The notes below the pieces were generated by a model. It saw only the letters and a list, made by a program, of their open reading frames with translations. It was not told where the DNA came from and did no database searches. Position numbers and translations under genes: made by a program. From the NCBI GenBank assembly GCA_944368065.1, contig CALVWV010000005.1, forward strand, positions 1 to 64,000: DNA of 64,000 bases, in the 5' to 3' direction. Of this stretch, positions 24,555 to 33,657 are shown one piece after another. The number at the start of each line of letters is the position of its first letter. The stretch's first letter is position 1. The stretch is from an uncultured Clostridia bacterium. GTDB lineage: Bacteria > Bacillota > Clostridia > Christensenellales > Borkfalkiaceae.

Positions 24555-25386
24555 CATTAACGATAAAAAGGCGTGGGTGGAGCGCTCCATAATAACAAAA
24601 TTCCGCAAAACCATCTGGGCGCCCTTTCTCGAGGCGATAAAGGTTTACAAGCTCATTTCCCCGGGCGATAAAATTGCCGTATGCATTTCGGGCGGCAAAG
24701 ATTCCATGCTTCTTGCCAAGCTCATGCAGGAGCTCAAAAGGCACAGCGATTACGATTTCGGGCTGGAATTCATATGCATGAACCCCGGCTATAACGAAGA
24801 AAACGCGGCAAAAATAAAGTACAATGCCGAACTTTTGGGCGTACCCGTAAAGTTTTTCAAATCTGACGTGTTCGAGGCGGCAACGCTCGTCGGCGGCGAT
24901 TCGCCCTGCTATATGTGCGCGCGAATGCGGCGCGGCTACCTTTACGCGCGGGCTCAGGAGCTCGGTTGCAACAAAATCGCGCTCGGCCACCACAGGAGCG
25001 ACGTGATTGAAACCACGCTTATGGGCATGTTTTACGGCGGACAGATTCAGGGCATGATGCCGAGGATAAAGAGCAACAATTTCGAGGGCATGGAGCTTAT
25101 CCGCCCCATGTACTGCATGTCCGAAGAGGATATAGAGCATTGGCGCGACTATAACGGGCTGGAGTTCATTGCCTGCGCCTGCAGCTTTACCGCGAAACTT
25201 GCCGTCGACGGTCAGGCGCGCTCCGTGCGCAAGGAGATGAAAGAGCTCGTAAAAGCGCTCAGGGATAAAAATCCCGACGTGGAGAAGAGCATTTTCAAAA
25301 GCATACACAACGTTCAGCTGGACACGCTGCCCGAATACAAATATTGCGGCAAAAAGCACAGCTTTTTGGAGAAGTTTGAAAGCTGA
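24547..25386 (+). CDS. ttcA: tRNA 2-thiocytidine synthase-like protein (PP-loop, Fe-S)
   Basis: 279 aa ATP-pyrophosphatase of the TtcA/TtuA group, which thiolates tRNA using a [4Fe-4S] cluster. The PP-loop is CISGGKDSMLLAKLM near residue 43. The CYMCARMRRGYLYARA segment supplies a CXXC pair, and FIACACSF gives further cysteines. ALGHHRSDVIETTLMGM is typical. The ATG at 24547 was chosen because it sits in the ATGATTGA overlap with tcdA; longer N-termini add a basic stretch not found in the family. Exact position of tRNA modified is not readable, so the symbol is tentative. Confidence 0.8.
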   Translation: MIDINDKKAWVERSIITKFRKTIWAPFLEAIKVYKLISPGDKIAVCISGGKDSMLLAKLMQELKRHSDYDFGLEFICMNPGYNEENAAKIKYNAELLGVPVKFFKSDVFEAATLVGGDSPCYMCARMRRGYLYARAQELGCNKIALGHHRSDVIETTLMGMFYGGQIQGMMPRIKSNNFEGMELIRPMYCMSEEDIEHWRDYNGLEFIACACSFTAKLAVDGQARSVRKEMKELVKALRDKNPDVEKSIFKSIHNVQLDTLPEYKYCGKKHSFLEKFES

Positions 25387-25398
25387 AAATAAATTGAA

Positions 25399-25412
25399 CG
25401 GCATATATGCCG
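25399..25412. repeat. Dispersed palindrome CGGCATATATGCCG
   Basis: Perfect 14-bp palindrome 12 bp after the ttcA stop, followed by CAATCAAG. Member of the GCGGCAYATATGCCGC family. Confidence 0.5.
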
Positions 25413-25487
25413 CAATCAAGGTGTTTTTTAAGTTATGTGATTTGCGCCTTACGGCGTGAAAATATTTTTTTAAGGAGAACAGAAATA

Positions 25488-25682
25488 ATGTCTTATCCCG
25501 TAACCGTACTCGAAGATGGCAAGAAGATGCAGATTGGCGGCTGGGTTTACACTGTAAAGGAACTCAAGGCCAGCTGGAAGCTTTCTTACGACATGGGCAA
25601 CATGGAAGTCGTTGTAAACGTACCCAAGGCAACTGCCGCAGACGTAAACGAACTTCAGGCAAAACTTCAGGAAAAGTTCTGA
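25488..25682 (+). CDS. Small conserved-looking protein of unknown function
   Basis: 64 aa starting MSYPVTVLEDGKK, with AAGGAG ten bases upstream. Probably beta strands followed by a C-terminal helix; no signal, no cysteines, no membrane helix. Codon use is like that of highly expressed neighbours (AAG, AAC, CTT rich). A strong terminator follows directly. I do not recognise the family. Confidence 0.7.
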   Translation: MSYPVTVLEDGKKMQIGGWVYTVKELKASWKLSYDMGNMEVVVNVPKATAADVNELQAKLQEKF

Positions 25683-25700
25683 TTTTTTCCTCGTGAACAA

Positions 25701-25744
25701 AAAGAGGCGCCCGCCGCATTTATGCGGCGGGCGCCTCTTTTTTT
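25701..25744 (+). terminator. Strong intrinsic terminator
   Basis: A perfect 19-bp stem (arms 25701-25719 and 25722-25740) followed by T. It separates the tRNA/Fe-S block from the sulfur amino acid block. Confidence 0.9.
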
Positions 25745-25890
25745 GCATTTTTGCACAAAAGCAATTTTTACGTTTTTGATGTGCTCGTATACGTGCTTTT
25801 ATATGCACGCTTTTTTCCGCGCGTTTTATTCCTTCGCCCTTTGCTTTGCGGAGGGGGATATTGCCAGTTTTAAAAAAATACTCAAAACCG

Positions 25891-25920
25891 TTGACAAGTC
25901 CGCCGCCGCGGTGGTATTAT
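25891..25920 (+). promoter_or_regulatory. Promoter of the metY leader
   Basis: TTGACA (25891-25896), 18 bp, TATTAT (25915-25920). The transcript would have a leader of about 345 nt before metY, interrupted by a terminator at 26107. Confidence 0.6.
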
Positions 25921-25989
25921 CAATGTATAAATATACATGCGGCTTTGCCGCTTATTCAACACGCGGTGAGTTTTCCGCGGAGGCGTGCT

Positions 25990-26064
25990 GTGAAAAATTT
26001 ATTTTCCGAAGCAATTAAATACGCAATGATGTGCCGCTATATTGTTACATATATAGCGGAATAA
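25990..26064 (+). CDS. Candidate 24-aa leader peptide with Met-Met-Cys codons
   Basis: A GGAGG at 25979-25983 stands six bases before a GTG that opens a 24-codon frame ending in TAA at 26062. The peptide contains KYAMMCRY: two consecutive Met codons and a Cys codon at 26026-26034. The hairpin 26034-26059 (CCGCTATAT / ATATAGCGG) begins on the last base of the Cys codon. A strong terminator follows at 26107, and metY, an O-acetylhomoserine sulfhydrylase that makes homocysteine, follows that. The layout matches a ribosome-mediated attenuator sensing charged Met or Cys tRNA. It could instead be a chance short ORF in a structured leader. Confidence 0.5.
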   Translation: MKNLFSEAIKYAMMCRYIVTYIAE

Positions 26065-26106
26065 CGTCGTGCGTTGAATTTTGCCTCTCAATTTCTGCGG
26101 TTACCT

Positions 26107-26142
26107 GCAGGCGCGTTCAACCAAACGCCGCCTGCTTTTTTT
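26107..26142 (+). terminator. Terminator inside the metY leader
   Basis: Stem GCAGGCG/CGCCTGC extended by CGTT/AACG around one bulged C, loop CAACCA, then seven T. It lies 128 bp before metY and downstream of the leader promoter, as expected for an attenuator. Confidence 0.8.
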
Positions 26143-26270
26143 ATACCGCGGAATAAACGCCGAATAAAAAATTTTGCCGCGGCATTTTTGCAATACCCCG
26201 ATTTGACGCGTTTCCGCATTACAGCGGCGTTTGTCGGCGGTACAGTTTATTTATATGTTTTAAGGAGTTT

Positions 26271-27566
26271 ATGATGGAAAAGTATAATGTTTACAGATTT
26301 GAAACTCTTGCAATACACGCGGGTCAGGAAGAGCCCGACCCCGCGACGGACGCGCGCGCCGTTCCCATATATATGACCACGTCTTACGTGTTCAAAAACA
26401 GCGCTCAGGCCGCCGCAAGGTTTGACCTTAAGGAGGAGGGCAACATCTACACAAGGCTGCAGAACCCCACCACGGACGTGTTTGAAAAGCGCGTGGCCGC
26501 GCTCGAAGGCGGCGTCGGGGCGCTCGGCGTTGCAAGCGGTTCGGCGGCCATAACTTACGCCATACAGAATATTGCCACCTGCGGCGACCACGTCGTTGCG
26601 GCGAGCAATCTTTACGGCGGCACGCACAACCTGCTCGCCGTAACTCTGCCCGAACAGGGCATAACGGCAACGTTCGTCGACCAGACCGACCCCGAAAATT
26701 TCCGCAGGGCGATAAAGCCGAATACCAAGCTTATATATGCCGAAAGCATGGGCAACCCCAATTCCGACCTCATAGATATGGAGGCGATAGCAAAAATAGC
26801 GCACGAAAACGGCATACCGTTCATTGTCGATTCTACCTTCGCCACGCCCTACCTTATAAGACCTTTGGAGCACGGCGCGGATATAGTCGTGCATTCGGCG
26901 ACCAAATTTATGGGCGGTCACGGCACTGCCATGGGCGGCGTTGTGGTAGACGGCGGCAAGTTTGACTGGGCGGCTTCGGGCAAGTTCCCCGGTCTTTCAA
27001 AGCCCAATCCGGCATATCACGGCGTAGTATTCACCGAAGTGGGCGGCAAAGCGGCGTATATCCTCAAAATGCGCACGACCCTTCTGCGCGACCAGGGCGC
27101 GGTAATTTCGCCCTTCAACTCCTTCCTCATTCTTCAGGGGCTTGAAACGCTTCCGCTGCGCGTGGAAAGGCACGTTGAAAATGCGCTCAAAGTAGTGGAA
27201 TTTTTAAAGAACTGTCCGCAGGTTGAAAAGGTCAACCACCCGTCGCTCGCTACAGGCAAGGGCGCGGAGCTTTACAAAAGGTATCTGCCCCGCGGCGGCG
27301 GCTCGATTTTCAGCTTCGATATAAAGGGCGGCAGGGAAAAGGCGGTAAAATTTACCGAAAGTTTAAAGCTCTTTTCACTTCTCGCTAACGTTGCGGACGT
27401 AAAATCTCTTGTAATTCACCCCGCGTCCACAACCCATTCCCAGCTCGACGAAGAAGGGCTTAAGGCGGGCGGAATAACTTCCGCAACCGTGCGCCTTTCT
27501 ATTGGCACCGAGCATATAGACGACATCCTCGAAGACCTTAAGCAGGCTTTCGACAAAGTAAAATAA
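26271..27566 (+). CDS. metY: O-acetylhomoserine sulfhydrylase
   Basis: PLP enzyme of the Cys/Met metabolism family, 431 aa. It turns O-acetylhomoserine and sulfide into homocysteine. [18 protein letters not shown] start, [22 protein letters not shown], the PLP lysine in [12 protein letters not shown] and the C-terminal [10 protein letters not shown] are diagnostic; the roughly 430-aa length fits MetY better than MetB/MetC. AAGGAG precedes two adjacent ATG codons (26271, 26274). Upstream lies a leader with a possible Met/Cys peptide and terminator. cysK, metF and metH follow on the same strand. Confidence 0.92.
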   Translation: MMEKYNVYRFETLAIHAGQEEPDPATDARAVPIYMTTSYVFKNSAQAAARFDLKEEGNIYTRLQNPTTDVFEKRVAALEGGVGALGVASGSAAITYAIQNIATCGDHVVAASNLYGGTHNLLAVTLPEQGITATFVDQTDPENFRRAIKPNTKLIYAESMGNPNSDLIDMEAIAKIAHENGIPFIVDSTFATPYLIRPLEHGADIVVHSATKFMGGHGTAMGGVVVDGGKFDWAASGKFPGLSKPNPAYHGVVFTEVGGKAAYILKMRTTLLRDQGAVISPFNSFLILQGLETLPLRVERHVENALKVVEFLKNCPQVEKVNHPSLATGKGAELYKRYLPRGGGSIFSFDIKGGREKAVKFTESLKLFSLLANVADVKSLVIHPASTTHSQLDEEGLKAGGITSATVRLSIGTEHIDDILEDLKQAFDKVK

Positions 27567-27614
27567 TTCAAATCAGAAAAAAGTAAAGGGCTTCTGCGCC
27601 CGTTTGAAAATTGA

Positions 27615-27630
27615 GCGGCACATATGCCGC
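27615..27630. repeat. Dispersed palindrome GCGGCACATATGCCGC
   Basis: Copy of the palindrome family in the metY-cysK gap, identical over 16 bp to the copy at 23138. Confidence 0.55.
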
Positions 27631-27782
27631 AAACAATGCGTTTAATGCGCGGTATAAAACGTGCGGCGGAAATATGTAGACGCGTGCCATAAAATGCGCG
27701 GCGAAAATTTCAGCGCTATGCAAAGAGCGGCAAAAGCAAAAAGCGCATTGAATACCATTATATAAATTACGGGAGATTTTTT

Positions 27783-28703
27783 ATGATATATAACAGCATA
27801 ACAGAACTTATAGGCAACACGCCCCTTCTGCGCCTCAACAAATATGCAAAGGCGCGCGGGCTCGATGCGGAAATACTTGCAAAACTCGAATACTTCAATC
27901 CCGCGGGCTCGGTAAAGGACAGGGTTGCCCTCAATATGGTGATCGACGCCGAAGCAAAGGGCGTTTTAAAGGCCGGCGGCACCATAATAGAGCCCACATC
28001 GGGCAACACGGGCATAGGACTTGCGCTCGTTGCGGCGGCAAGAGGTTATAAACTTATTTTAACAATGCCCGAAACGATGAGCGAGGAGCGCCGCAGACTC
28101 ATAAAGGCGTACGGCGCGGAAATAGTGCTCACCCCCGGCGCGGAGGGAATGTCGGGCGCGATAAAGAAGGCGGAGGAGCTTAAAAACTCCATCGAAGGCA
28201 GCATAATAGCAGGTCAGTTCGAAAATCCCGCCAATCCCGAGGCTCATCGCAAGACCACCGCAAAGGAAATTTTAAAGGACGCGGGCAAGGTCGATATCTT
28301 CGTCGCGGGCGTAGGCACTGGCGGCACGATTACGGGCATAGGCTCGGTGCTCAAAGAAAACAATCCCGAAGTAAAGATAATTGCCGTTGAACCTGCGGGT
28401 TCGCCCGTGCTTTCCAAAGGCAGGTCGGGTCCCCACGGCATACAGGGCATAGGCGCGGGCTTTGTGCCCAAGGCGCTCGATACCTCGGTTTACGACGAGG
28501 TTATAGCCGTCGCCGACGAGGACGCGCTTTCCGAGGGCAAGTTCCTTGCAAGAACTGAAGCCTTTCTGACGGGCATATCTTCCGGCGCGGCGATATACGC
28601 GGCTAAAGTTGTGGCTCAGCGCAAGGAAAACGCGGGCAAGCGCATAGTAGTGCTTTTGCCGGACAGCGGCGACAGGTATCTTTCCACCGCGCTTTTTGAA
28701 TAA
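27783..28703 (+). CDS. cysK: Cysteine synthase A (O-acetylserine sulfhydrylase)
   Basis: PLP enzyme of 306 aa that makes cysteine from O-acetylserine and sulfide. Features: [13 protein letters not shown], the PLP lysine in [11 protein letters not shown], the substrate loop [11 protein letters not shown], and the phosphate-binding [13 protein letters not shown]-terminal [16 protein letters not shown] lies upstream of the ATG. The 216-bp gap before it carries a palindrome but no clear riboswitch. Its product feeds both IscS and methionine synthesis. Confidence 0.95.
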   Translation: MIYNSITELIGNTPLLRLNKYAKARGLDAEILAKLEYFNPAGSVKDRVALNMVIDAEAKGVLKAGGTIIEPTSGNTGIGLALVAAARGYKLILTMPETMSEERRRLIKAYGAEIVLTPGAEGMSGAIKKAEELKNSIEGSIIAGQFENPANPEAHRKTTAKEILKDAGKVDIFVAGVGTGGTITGIGSVLKENNPEVKIIAVEPAGSPVLSKGRSGPHGIQGIGAGFVPKALDTSVYDEVIAVADEDALSEGKFLARTEAFLTGISSGAAIYAAKVVAQRKENAGKRIVVLLPDSGDRYLSTALFE

Positions 28704-28739
28704 AAGGCGCATAATTTATCCCCGACGAAAGGTGTTTTT

Positions 28740-29594
28740 ATGAAGATTACGGATATAATTAAAAGCAAGAAGGCGGTGCTTTCGTTCGAGGTGTTCCCGC
28801 CCAAGACGAGCGACAAGTTTGAAAGCGTTTCAAAGGCCATTGACGAGATTGCCGCATTGAAACCCGATTTTATGAGCGTTACATACGGCGCGGGCGGCGG
28901 CACTTCGGCTTATACCGTGCAGATTTCCAAAAACTTAAAGGCAAAGGGCGTGAATTCCGTCGCCCATCTTTCGTGCATTTCCTCAACCAAAGCCGACGTG
29001 CGCGAAAAGCTTGTACAGCTTAAGGACGCGGGCATTGAAAATATACTCGCTCTGCGCGGCGATATACCGCAGGATTTTGCGGGCAACCTCGAATACAGGT
29101 ACGCAAGCGAGCTCGTCGCGGAAATAAAGGATTTCGGCGGCTTCTGCATAGGCGGAGCCTGCTACCCCGAAGGTCACCCCGAGTCGGCGACGCTCTATTC
29201 GGATATAGAAAATTTAAAGCGCAAAGTGGACGCGGGCTGCGATTACCTCACCACGCAGATGTTCTTCGATAACGACCTGTTTTACAGCTTTCTTGCAAAG
29301 TGTTATTCGGCGGGCATAACCGTGCCCATTATCCCGGGCATTATGCCGATAACGCGCGCAAGCCAGGTGAAGCGCACTTTAGGGCTTTCGGGTTCGCCCA
29401 TGCCCGCAAAATTCAGAAGGATTGTAGACCGCTTCGGCGATAATCCCGCCGCCATGGAGCAGGCGGGCGTAGCTTACGCCACCGAACAGGTCATAGACCT
29501 GTACGCCAACGGCATAAAGGCGGCGCACATTTATTCCATGAACAAACCTCAGGTTGCGCGCGCAATAAAAGCCAACCTTTCCGAAATAATATGA
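28740..29594 (+). CDS. metF: 5,10-methylenetetrahydrofolate reductase
   Basis: Flavoprotein of 284 aa that makes 5-methyl-THF for methionine synthase. SFEVFPPKTSDK (catalytic Glu), TYGAGGGTSAYT, LALRGDIPQ and KVDAGCDYLTTQMFFDN are the family motifs. It overlaps the next gene by 4 bp (ATGA), so reductase and MetH activation protein are translated together. Confidence 0.95.
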   Translation: MKITDIIKSKKAVLSFEVFPPKTSDKFESVSKAIDEIAALKPDFMSVTYGAGGGTSAYTVQISKNLKAKGVNSVAHLSCISSTKADVREKLVQLKDAGIENILALRGDIPQDFAGNLEYRYASELVAEIKDFGGFCIGGACYPEGHPESATLYSDIENLKRKVDAGCDYLTTQMFFDNDLFYSFLAKCYSAGITVPIIPGIMPITRASQVKRTLGLSGSPMPAKFRRIVDRFGDNPAAMEQAGVAYATEQVIDLYANGIKAAHIYSMNKPQVARAIKANLSEII

Positions 29595-30184
29595 AGGTAG
29601 TAAACGGAAAAATTTCTGCGCTCGACATAAAGGAAACGCTGCGCTATTTAGGCTACGCCGGCGTAAAGAGCGCCGACGGGATAGAGGGGCTTATTTCCGA
29701 GTGCGAAAGCATGATTCTGCCCTCGCTCTCGCCAAAAGCCGTCTATTCCTCCTTTCCGCTTGAGCGTGGGGAGGGGGTAAATCTCGACCTCGGTTTTGCA
29801 AAGGTGCAGAGCAAATCTCTTGCAAGGAACCTTGAAGGCTGCGACCATATTGTGCTTTTTGCCGCCACGGTAGGCGCAGGCGTGGACAGGCTTATTGCAA
29901 AGTACAACAGGCTGTCGCCCGCGCGCGCGGCAGTGCTTCAGGCTATGGGCGCCGCCGCCGTGGAACAATGGTGCGACGAGCTCAACGCCGATATTGTCAG
30001 TGAGTACGGCCCCGCGCGCCCGCGCTTTTCCTGCGGGTACGGCGACCTGCCGCTTAAACTTCAGCGCGAAATTTTTCCCGCGCTTCAGGTAACGAAAAAT
30101 ATCGGCGTGACGCTTACCGAAGGCGATTTTATGATGCCTTCCAAGTCGGTTACGGCGATAGTGGGCATAAAAAGCAAGTCATAA
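29591..30184 (+). CDS. Stand-alone methionine synthase reactivation protein
   Basis: 197 aa resembling the AdoMet-binding activation domain that is the C-terminus of E. coli MetH. Recognisable parts: FAATVGAGVDRLIAKY, AVLQAMGAAAVEQWCDE, RPRFSCGYGDLPLKLQ and FMMPSKSVTAIVGI. The MetH encoded 87 bp downstream lacks this domain, so the two act as a split enzyme, as described for Thermotoga. It would re-methylate oxidised cobalamin with AdoMet and an electron donor. The position usually Pro in the RxSPGY motif is Cys here. Confidence 0.85.
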   Translation: MKVVNGKISALDIKETLRYLGYAGVKSADGIEGLISECESMILPSLSPKAVYSSFPLERGEGVNLDLGFAKVQSKSLARNLEGCDHIVLFAATVGAGVDRLIAKYNRLSPARAAVLQAMGAAAVEQWCDELNADIVSEYGPARPRFSCGYGDLPLKLQREIFPALQVTKNIGVTLTEGDFMMPSKSVTAIVGIKSKS

Positions 30185-30218
30185 AAATTGAAGCCGCCGA
30201 GACGTGCGGTAAATAAAA

Positions 30219-30258
30219 AAGCGCGCCGAGGCGCTTTATATATCGCCTCGGCGCGCTT
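30219..30258 (+). terminator. Strong hairpin just before metH
   Basis: A 15-bp stem AAGCGCGCCGAGGCG / CGCCTCGGCGCGCTT ends 13 bases before the metH ATG and overlaps its weak AAGG ribosome site. It has an A-run on its left and no T-run on the right, so on this strand it is more likely to limit translation or shape mRNA than to terminate. Confidence 0.5.
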
Positions 30259-30271
30259 AAGGTAAACTGTC

Positions 30272-32671
30272 ATGAATTTCAGAACGCTTCTTAAAAATTC
30301 TATAGTCATTTTGGACGGCGCCATGGGCACGCAGTTGCAGAAAGCGGGACTGCCGCTCGGCGAACTGCCCGAAGAGTGGAACATCACCAGGGCGCAGACG
30401 ATAGAGGGCATTCACCGCGAATATTTTGCCGCGGGTGCGGACGTCGTTTATACCAACACTTTCGGCGCAAACTGCCTTAAATTCGGCGGGCGCACGGAAG
30501 AGGTGGTTACCGCCGCCGTGAAGTGTGCAAAAGCCGCCGCGGCGGAGTTTAAAAATAAATTTGTCGCGCTCGATGTGGGACCTACGGGCAAACTTTTAAA
30601 ACCGCTCGGCGACCTTTCTTTTGAAGAAGCGGTAAAAATATTTTCCCGCACGATAACGGCGGGCGTTAAGGCGGGCGCCGACCTTATAGCAATCGAGACC
30701 ATGAACGACGTCTACGAGCTCAAAGCCGCCGTACTCGCCGCAAAGGAATGCGGAAAAGGTCTGCCGATTATTGCCACGTGCGTTTTCGGCGAAGATATGA
30801 AGATGATGACGGGCGCCTCGCCCGAGGCGGCTGTGGCGCTTCTGGAAGGGCTTGGGGTGGACGCGCTCGGACTCAATTGCTCGCTCGGTCCCGCGCAGAT
30901 GCTGCCCGCAGTAAAGCGGTTTGTCGCGTGCGCTTCCGTTCCCGTGATAGTAAAGCCAAATGCTGGGCTTCCCGAAGAGCGCGGCGGCGAAACTTTTTAC
31001 AACGTTTCAAGCGGACAGTTTGCCGAGGATATGCGCGCAATTTTAAACCTCGGCGCGCGCGTTCTGGGCGGCTGTTGCGGCACTACACCCGTATATATAG
31101 CCAAACTAAAGGGCATAACGGAGGGTGTGGAGCCCGCCCCTGTAACTGATAAAAACTTAACCTGCATATCTTCTTACACCTCGGCGGTATATTTCGGCGG
31201 CGCGCCCGTAATCATAGGCGAGCGCATAAATCCCACCGGCAAAAAGCGCTTGAAGCAGGCGCTCAAAGAGGGGGATATGGCGTACATCCTCAACGAGGCC
31301 GTAACCCAGGCGGAGCGCGGCGCGCACGTGCTTGACGTGAACGTGGGTCTGCCTGAAATTGACGAGGCGGCAGTTCTCGAGAATGCGGTGAGCGAAATTC
31401 AGGCGGTCACCGACCTGCCGTTGCAGCTGGATACATCCGACCCCGTCGCCATGGAGCGCGCAATGCGCCGTTACAACGGCAAGCCGCTTGTAAACTCTGT
31501 GAGCGGCAAAAAGGAGGTTATGGACGCCGTCTTTCCTCTCGTAAAAAAATACGGCGGCGCGGTCATAGCGCTTACGCTGGACGAGGGCGGCATTCCCGAC
31601 AATGCCGAAGGCAGAATACAAATTGCAAAAAACATTCTGCGCGAGGCGAAAAAATACGGCATATCCCAAAAGGACATAATATTCGATACGCTTGCAATGG
31701 CGGTGTCCGCAGACGGCGGCGCGGCGGTTGCGGCTATCGATTCGCTCAGGTATATAAGGCATACTATGGGGGTAAATACCTCTTTAGGCGTTTCAAACAT
31801 ATCTTTCGGACTCCCCAACCGCGACTTTATAAACGGCACTTTCTTTGCAATGGCGCTCGGCGCGGGGCTTTCCGCGGCTATTTTAAATCCGAGCTCGCAG
31901 GAGATGATAAAAACTTATAAATCTTTCTGCGCCTTAAGCGGATACGACGCGGGCTGCCTTAATTATATAGAGTACGCGCAGAGCGTTCAATCGGCTATAG
32001 TTGCCGCCCAATCTGCCACGGCTTCCGTGACTGCGGGCGAAAAGGGTTCGCTTAAATACTGCGTGGAAAAGGGGCTCAAAGCCGAGGCTGAGGCCGCCGC
32101 GAAAGAGCTTTTGAAAACGCAGGCTCCACTGGACGTCATAAACGGGCAGATAATTCCCGCGCTCGACGTCGTCGGGCAGGCGTTTGAAAAGAAGACGCTT
32201 TTCCTTCCGCAGCTTTTAATGAGCGCCGAGGCGGCTTCGGGCGCGTTTGAGGTAATAAAAAGCGCGTTCGGCGGCGGGGGAAATTCCAAAAAACTTAAAA
32301 TAGTAATCGCCACGGTTAAGGGCGACATTCACGATATAGGCAAGAATATAGTCAAAACATTGCTCGAAAATTACGGTTTCAGGGTCTATGATATGGGCAG
32401 GGACGTGCCCGCCCGCGCCATAGTCGACAAGGCAAAGGAAGTGGGCGCGCAGGTTGTAGGACTTTCAGCACTCATGACTACAACGGTGGCTTCGATGAGG
32501 GATACTATAGCCCTTCTCAAAGAGGAGTGCCCCGAATGCCGCACGCTTGTCGGCGGCGCGGTGCTGAATGCCGAATATGCCGAAATGATAGGCGCAACAA
32601 AGTACGCTAAAGACGCAATGGAGTCCGTCCGCTACTGCGAAGAGGTCGAAAAGGAGCTTTTCGGCGACTGA
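30272..32671 (+). CDS. metH: Cobalamin-dependent methionine synthase, lacking activation domain
   Basis: 799 aa. Homocysteine-binding domain (1-290) with zinc cysteines in GLNCSLGP and GGCCGTTP; pterin-binding domain (about 310-560, IGERINPTGKKRLK and LDVNVGLPEIDE); cobalamin cap and Rossmann domains (about 585-799) with the His ligand in GDIHDIGKNIV near residue 687 and VGLSALMTTTV. It methylates homocysteine using 5-methyl-THF. E. coli MetH has about 1227 aa; the missing part is the separate protein encoded at 29591. Confidence 0.95.
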   Translation: MNFRTLLKNSIVILDGAMGTQLQKAGLPLGELPEEWNITRAQTIEGIHREYFAAGADVVYTNTFGANCLKFGGRTEEVVTAAVKCAKAAAAEFKNKFVALDVGPTGKLLKPLGDLSFEEAVKIFSRTITAGVKAGADLIAIETMNDVYELKAAVLAAKECGKGLPIIATCVFGEDMKMMTGASPEAAVALLEGLGVDALGLNCSLGPAQMLPAVKRFVACASVPVIVKPNAGLPEERGGETFYNVSSGQFAEDMRAILNLGARVLGGCCGTTPVYIAKLKGITEGVEPAPVTDKNLTCISSYTSAVYFGGAPVIIGERINPTGKKRLKQALKEGDMAYILNEAVTQAERGAHVLDVNVGLPEIDEAAVLENAVSEIQAVTDLPLQLDTSDPVAMERAMRRYNGKPLVNSVSGKKEVMDAVFPLVKKYGGAVIALTLDEGGIPDNAEGRIQIAKNILREAKKYGISQKDIIFDTLAMAVSADGGAAVAAIDSLRYIRHTMGVNTSLGVSNISFGLPNRDFINGTFFAMALGAGLSAAILNPSSQEMIKTYKSFCALSGYDAGCLNYIEYAQSVQSAIVAAQSATASVTAGEKGSLKYCVEKGLKAEAEAAAKELLKTQAPLDVINGQIIPALDVVGQAFEKKTLFLPQLLMSAEAASGAFEVIKSAFGGGGNSKKLKIVIATVKGDIHDIGKNIVKTLLENYGFRVYDMGRDVPARAIVDKAKEVGAQVVGLSALMTTTVASMRDTIALLKEECPECRTLVGGAVLNAEYAEMIGATKYAKDAMESVRYCEEVEKELFGD

Positions 32672-32702
32672 AAATAAATCTGTTGTCCTTTTTATTATTA
32701 TA

Positions 32703-32739
32703 AGCGCAGGGGCGCGGCATTCTGCCGCGCCCCTGCGCT
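32703..32739 (+). terminator. Terminator of the met operon
   Basis: A perfect 17-bp stem (arms 32703-32719 and 32723-32739) followed by AATTTTAT. It lies between convergent genes and may serve both. Confidence 0.8.
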
Positions 32740-32842
32740 AATTTTATATGCCGCGCTTTTGCTCGGTTTATGTTTTGTGGTTTGAATCGTGCAGCGGTTG
32801 CTGCGCTTACGAAGTCTCGCCTGTGCGGCATTGAAAATGTTT

Positions 32843-33568
32843 TTAATATTTTCTGTCGTATTTCATGCGCTTTGCCTGACCTATCGCGGGGTGGAGCTTT
32901 CTTTTTATTATGCAGTCGGCGGCAATCGTCGCGCCCGAAAAGAAAGCAAGCCCCGCGCCTATGAATATCGCGCAGTTCATAAAAAACTGTTCGGGCATAA
33001 CCCTTATAATTTCGTCCGTGCGCGGGTTAAACACCCAGTTGTCCTTGCCCGGGAAGAGTATGGCGTGGAAAACTTCGAACGCTTTGTCGAAATCCGCAGA
33101 TATAATAAGTCCGAGGATTATGGGGATAATAATTGCCGCTATAGCCGTCCAGAACGCTGCAGAGTGCCCCGCCGCACTGCCTATTTTTATGATTTTTGTA
33201 AAATGCAGGGCGAGTATTGTTATAATGACGCCCGCGCTTGCGCCCGCAAGCGCTATGTCAAGTATAAATAAAAATCTGCAGTCGGCAAAATGAGCCGCGC
33301 CTTCTTCGGAAAATCTGAACACGCCCGCGCTGAACTCGCGCCCGGGCAGGAGCAGATAGTCCAAAATAAGGTCGTATGCCTCTTTTATTTCGGCGTAAGT
33401 GTGTCCGCTCGCCTCTTCAAGGTTTAAAGTGGTAATCTGAATATAGTAAAACCATCTGTTTATGATGGGCAGACTTATGGAAAAAGAAAGTAAAAATACA
33501 AACAGGGCAATTACAAATACTGCCGTGACTGCGCAGTTTATGGCGCGACCTGCCTTTACGTTCTGCAT
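32843..33568 (-). CDS. DUF1461/TIGR01906-family integral membrane protein
   Basis: 241 aa with four to five membrane helices (about 10-32, 95-125, 135-160, 195-222). The loop FEVFHAILFPGKDNWVFNP followed by DEIIRVMPEQFF is the family signature. No enzyme activity is established for this family in general; some members are linked to lipoprotein processing. It is probably co-oriented with the membrane protein at 33658 and converges on metH. Confidence 0.75.
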   Translation of the reverse strand: MQNVKAGRAINCAVTAVFVIALFVFLLSFSISLPIINRWFYYIQITTLNLEEASGHTYAEIKEAYDLILDYLLLPGREFSAGVFRFSEEGAAHFADCRFLFILDIALAGASAGVIITILALHFTKIIKIGSAAGHSAAFWTAIAAIIIPIILGLIISADFDKAFEVFHAILFPGKDNWVFNPRTDEIIRVMPEQFFMNCAIFIGAGLAFFSGATIAADCIIKRKLHPAIGQAKRMKYDRKY

Positions 33569-33657
33569 TTTTTGCCTCCGACGCGCGCGGCTTTACTTTC
33601 CGCGCGGAAGTTGTAAATTTTTTATATTGTCATCGCTTTCAGCGGGTGTATTTTAAA

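Noticed and set aside
24535..25419. 294-codon open frame on the minus strand over ttcA
   Set aside because: Shadow of the PP-loop gene, whose motifs are unmistakable.
25891..26270. S-box or T-box riboswitch before metY
   Set aside because: I found neither a T-box string such as AGGGTGGNACCGCG nor the conserved S-box core strings; the leader is better explained by a peptide and terminator, pending a model search.
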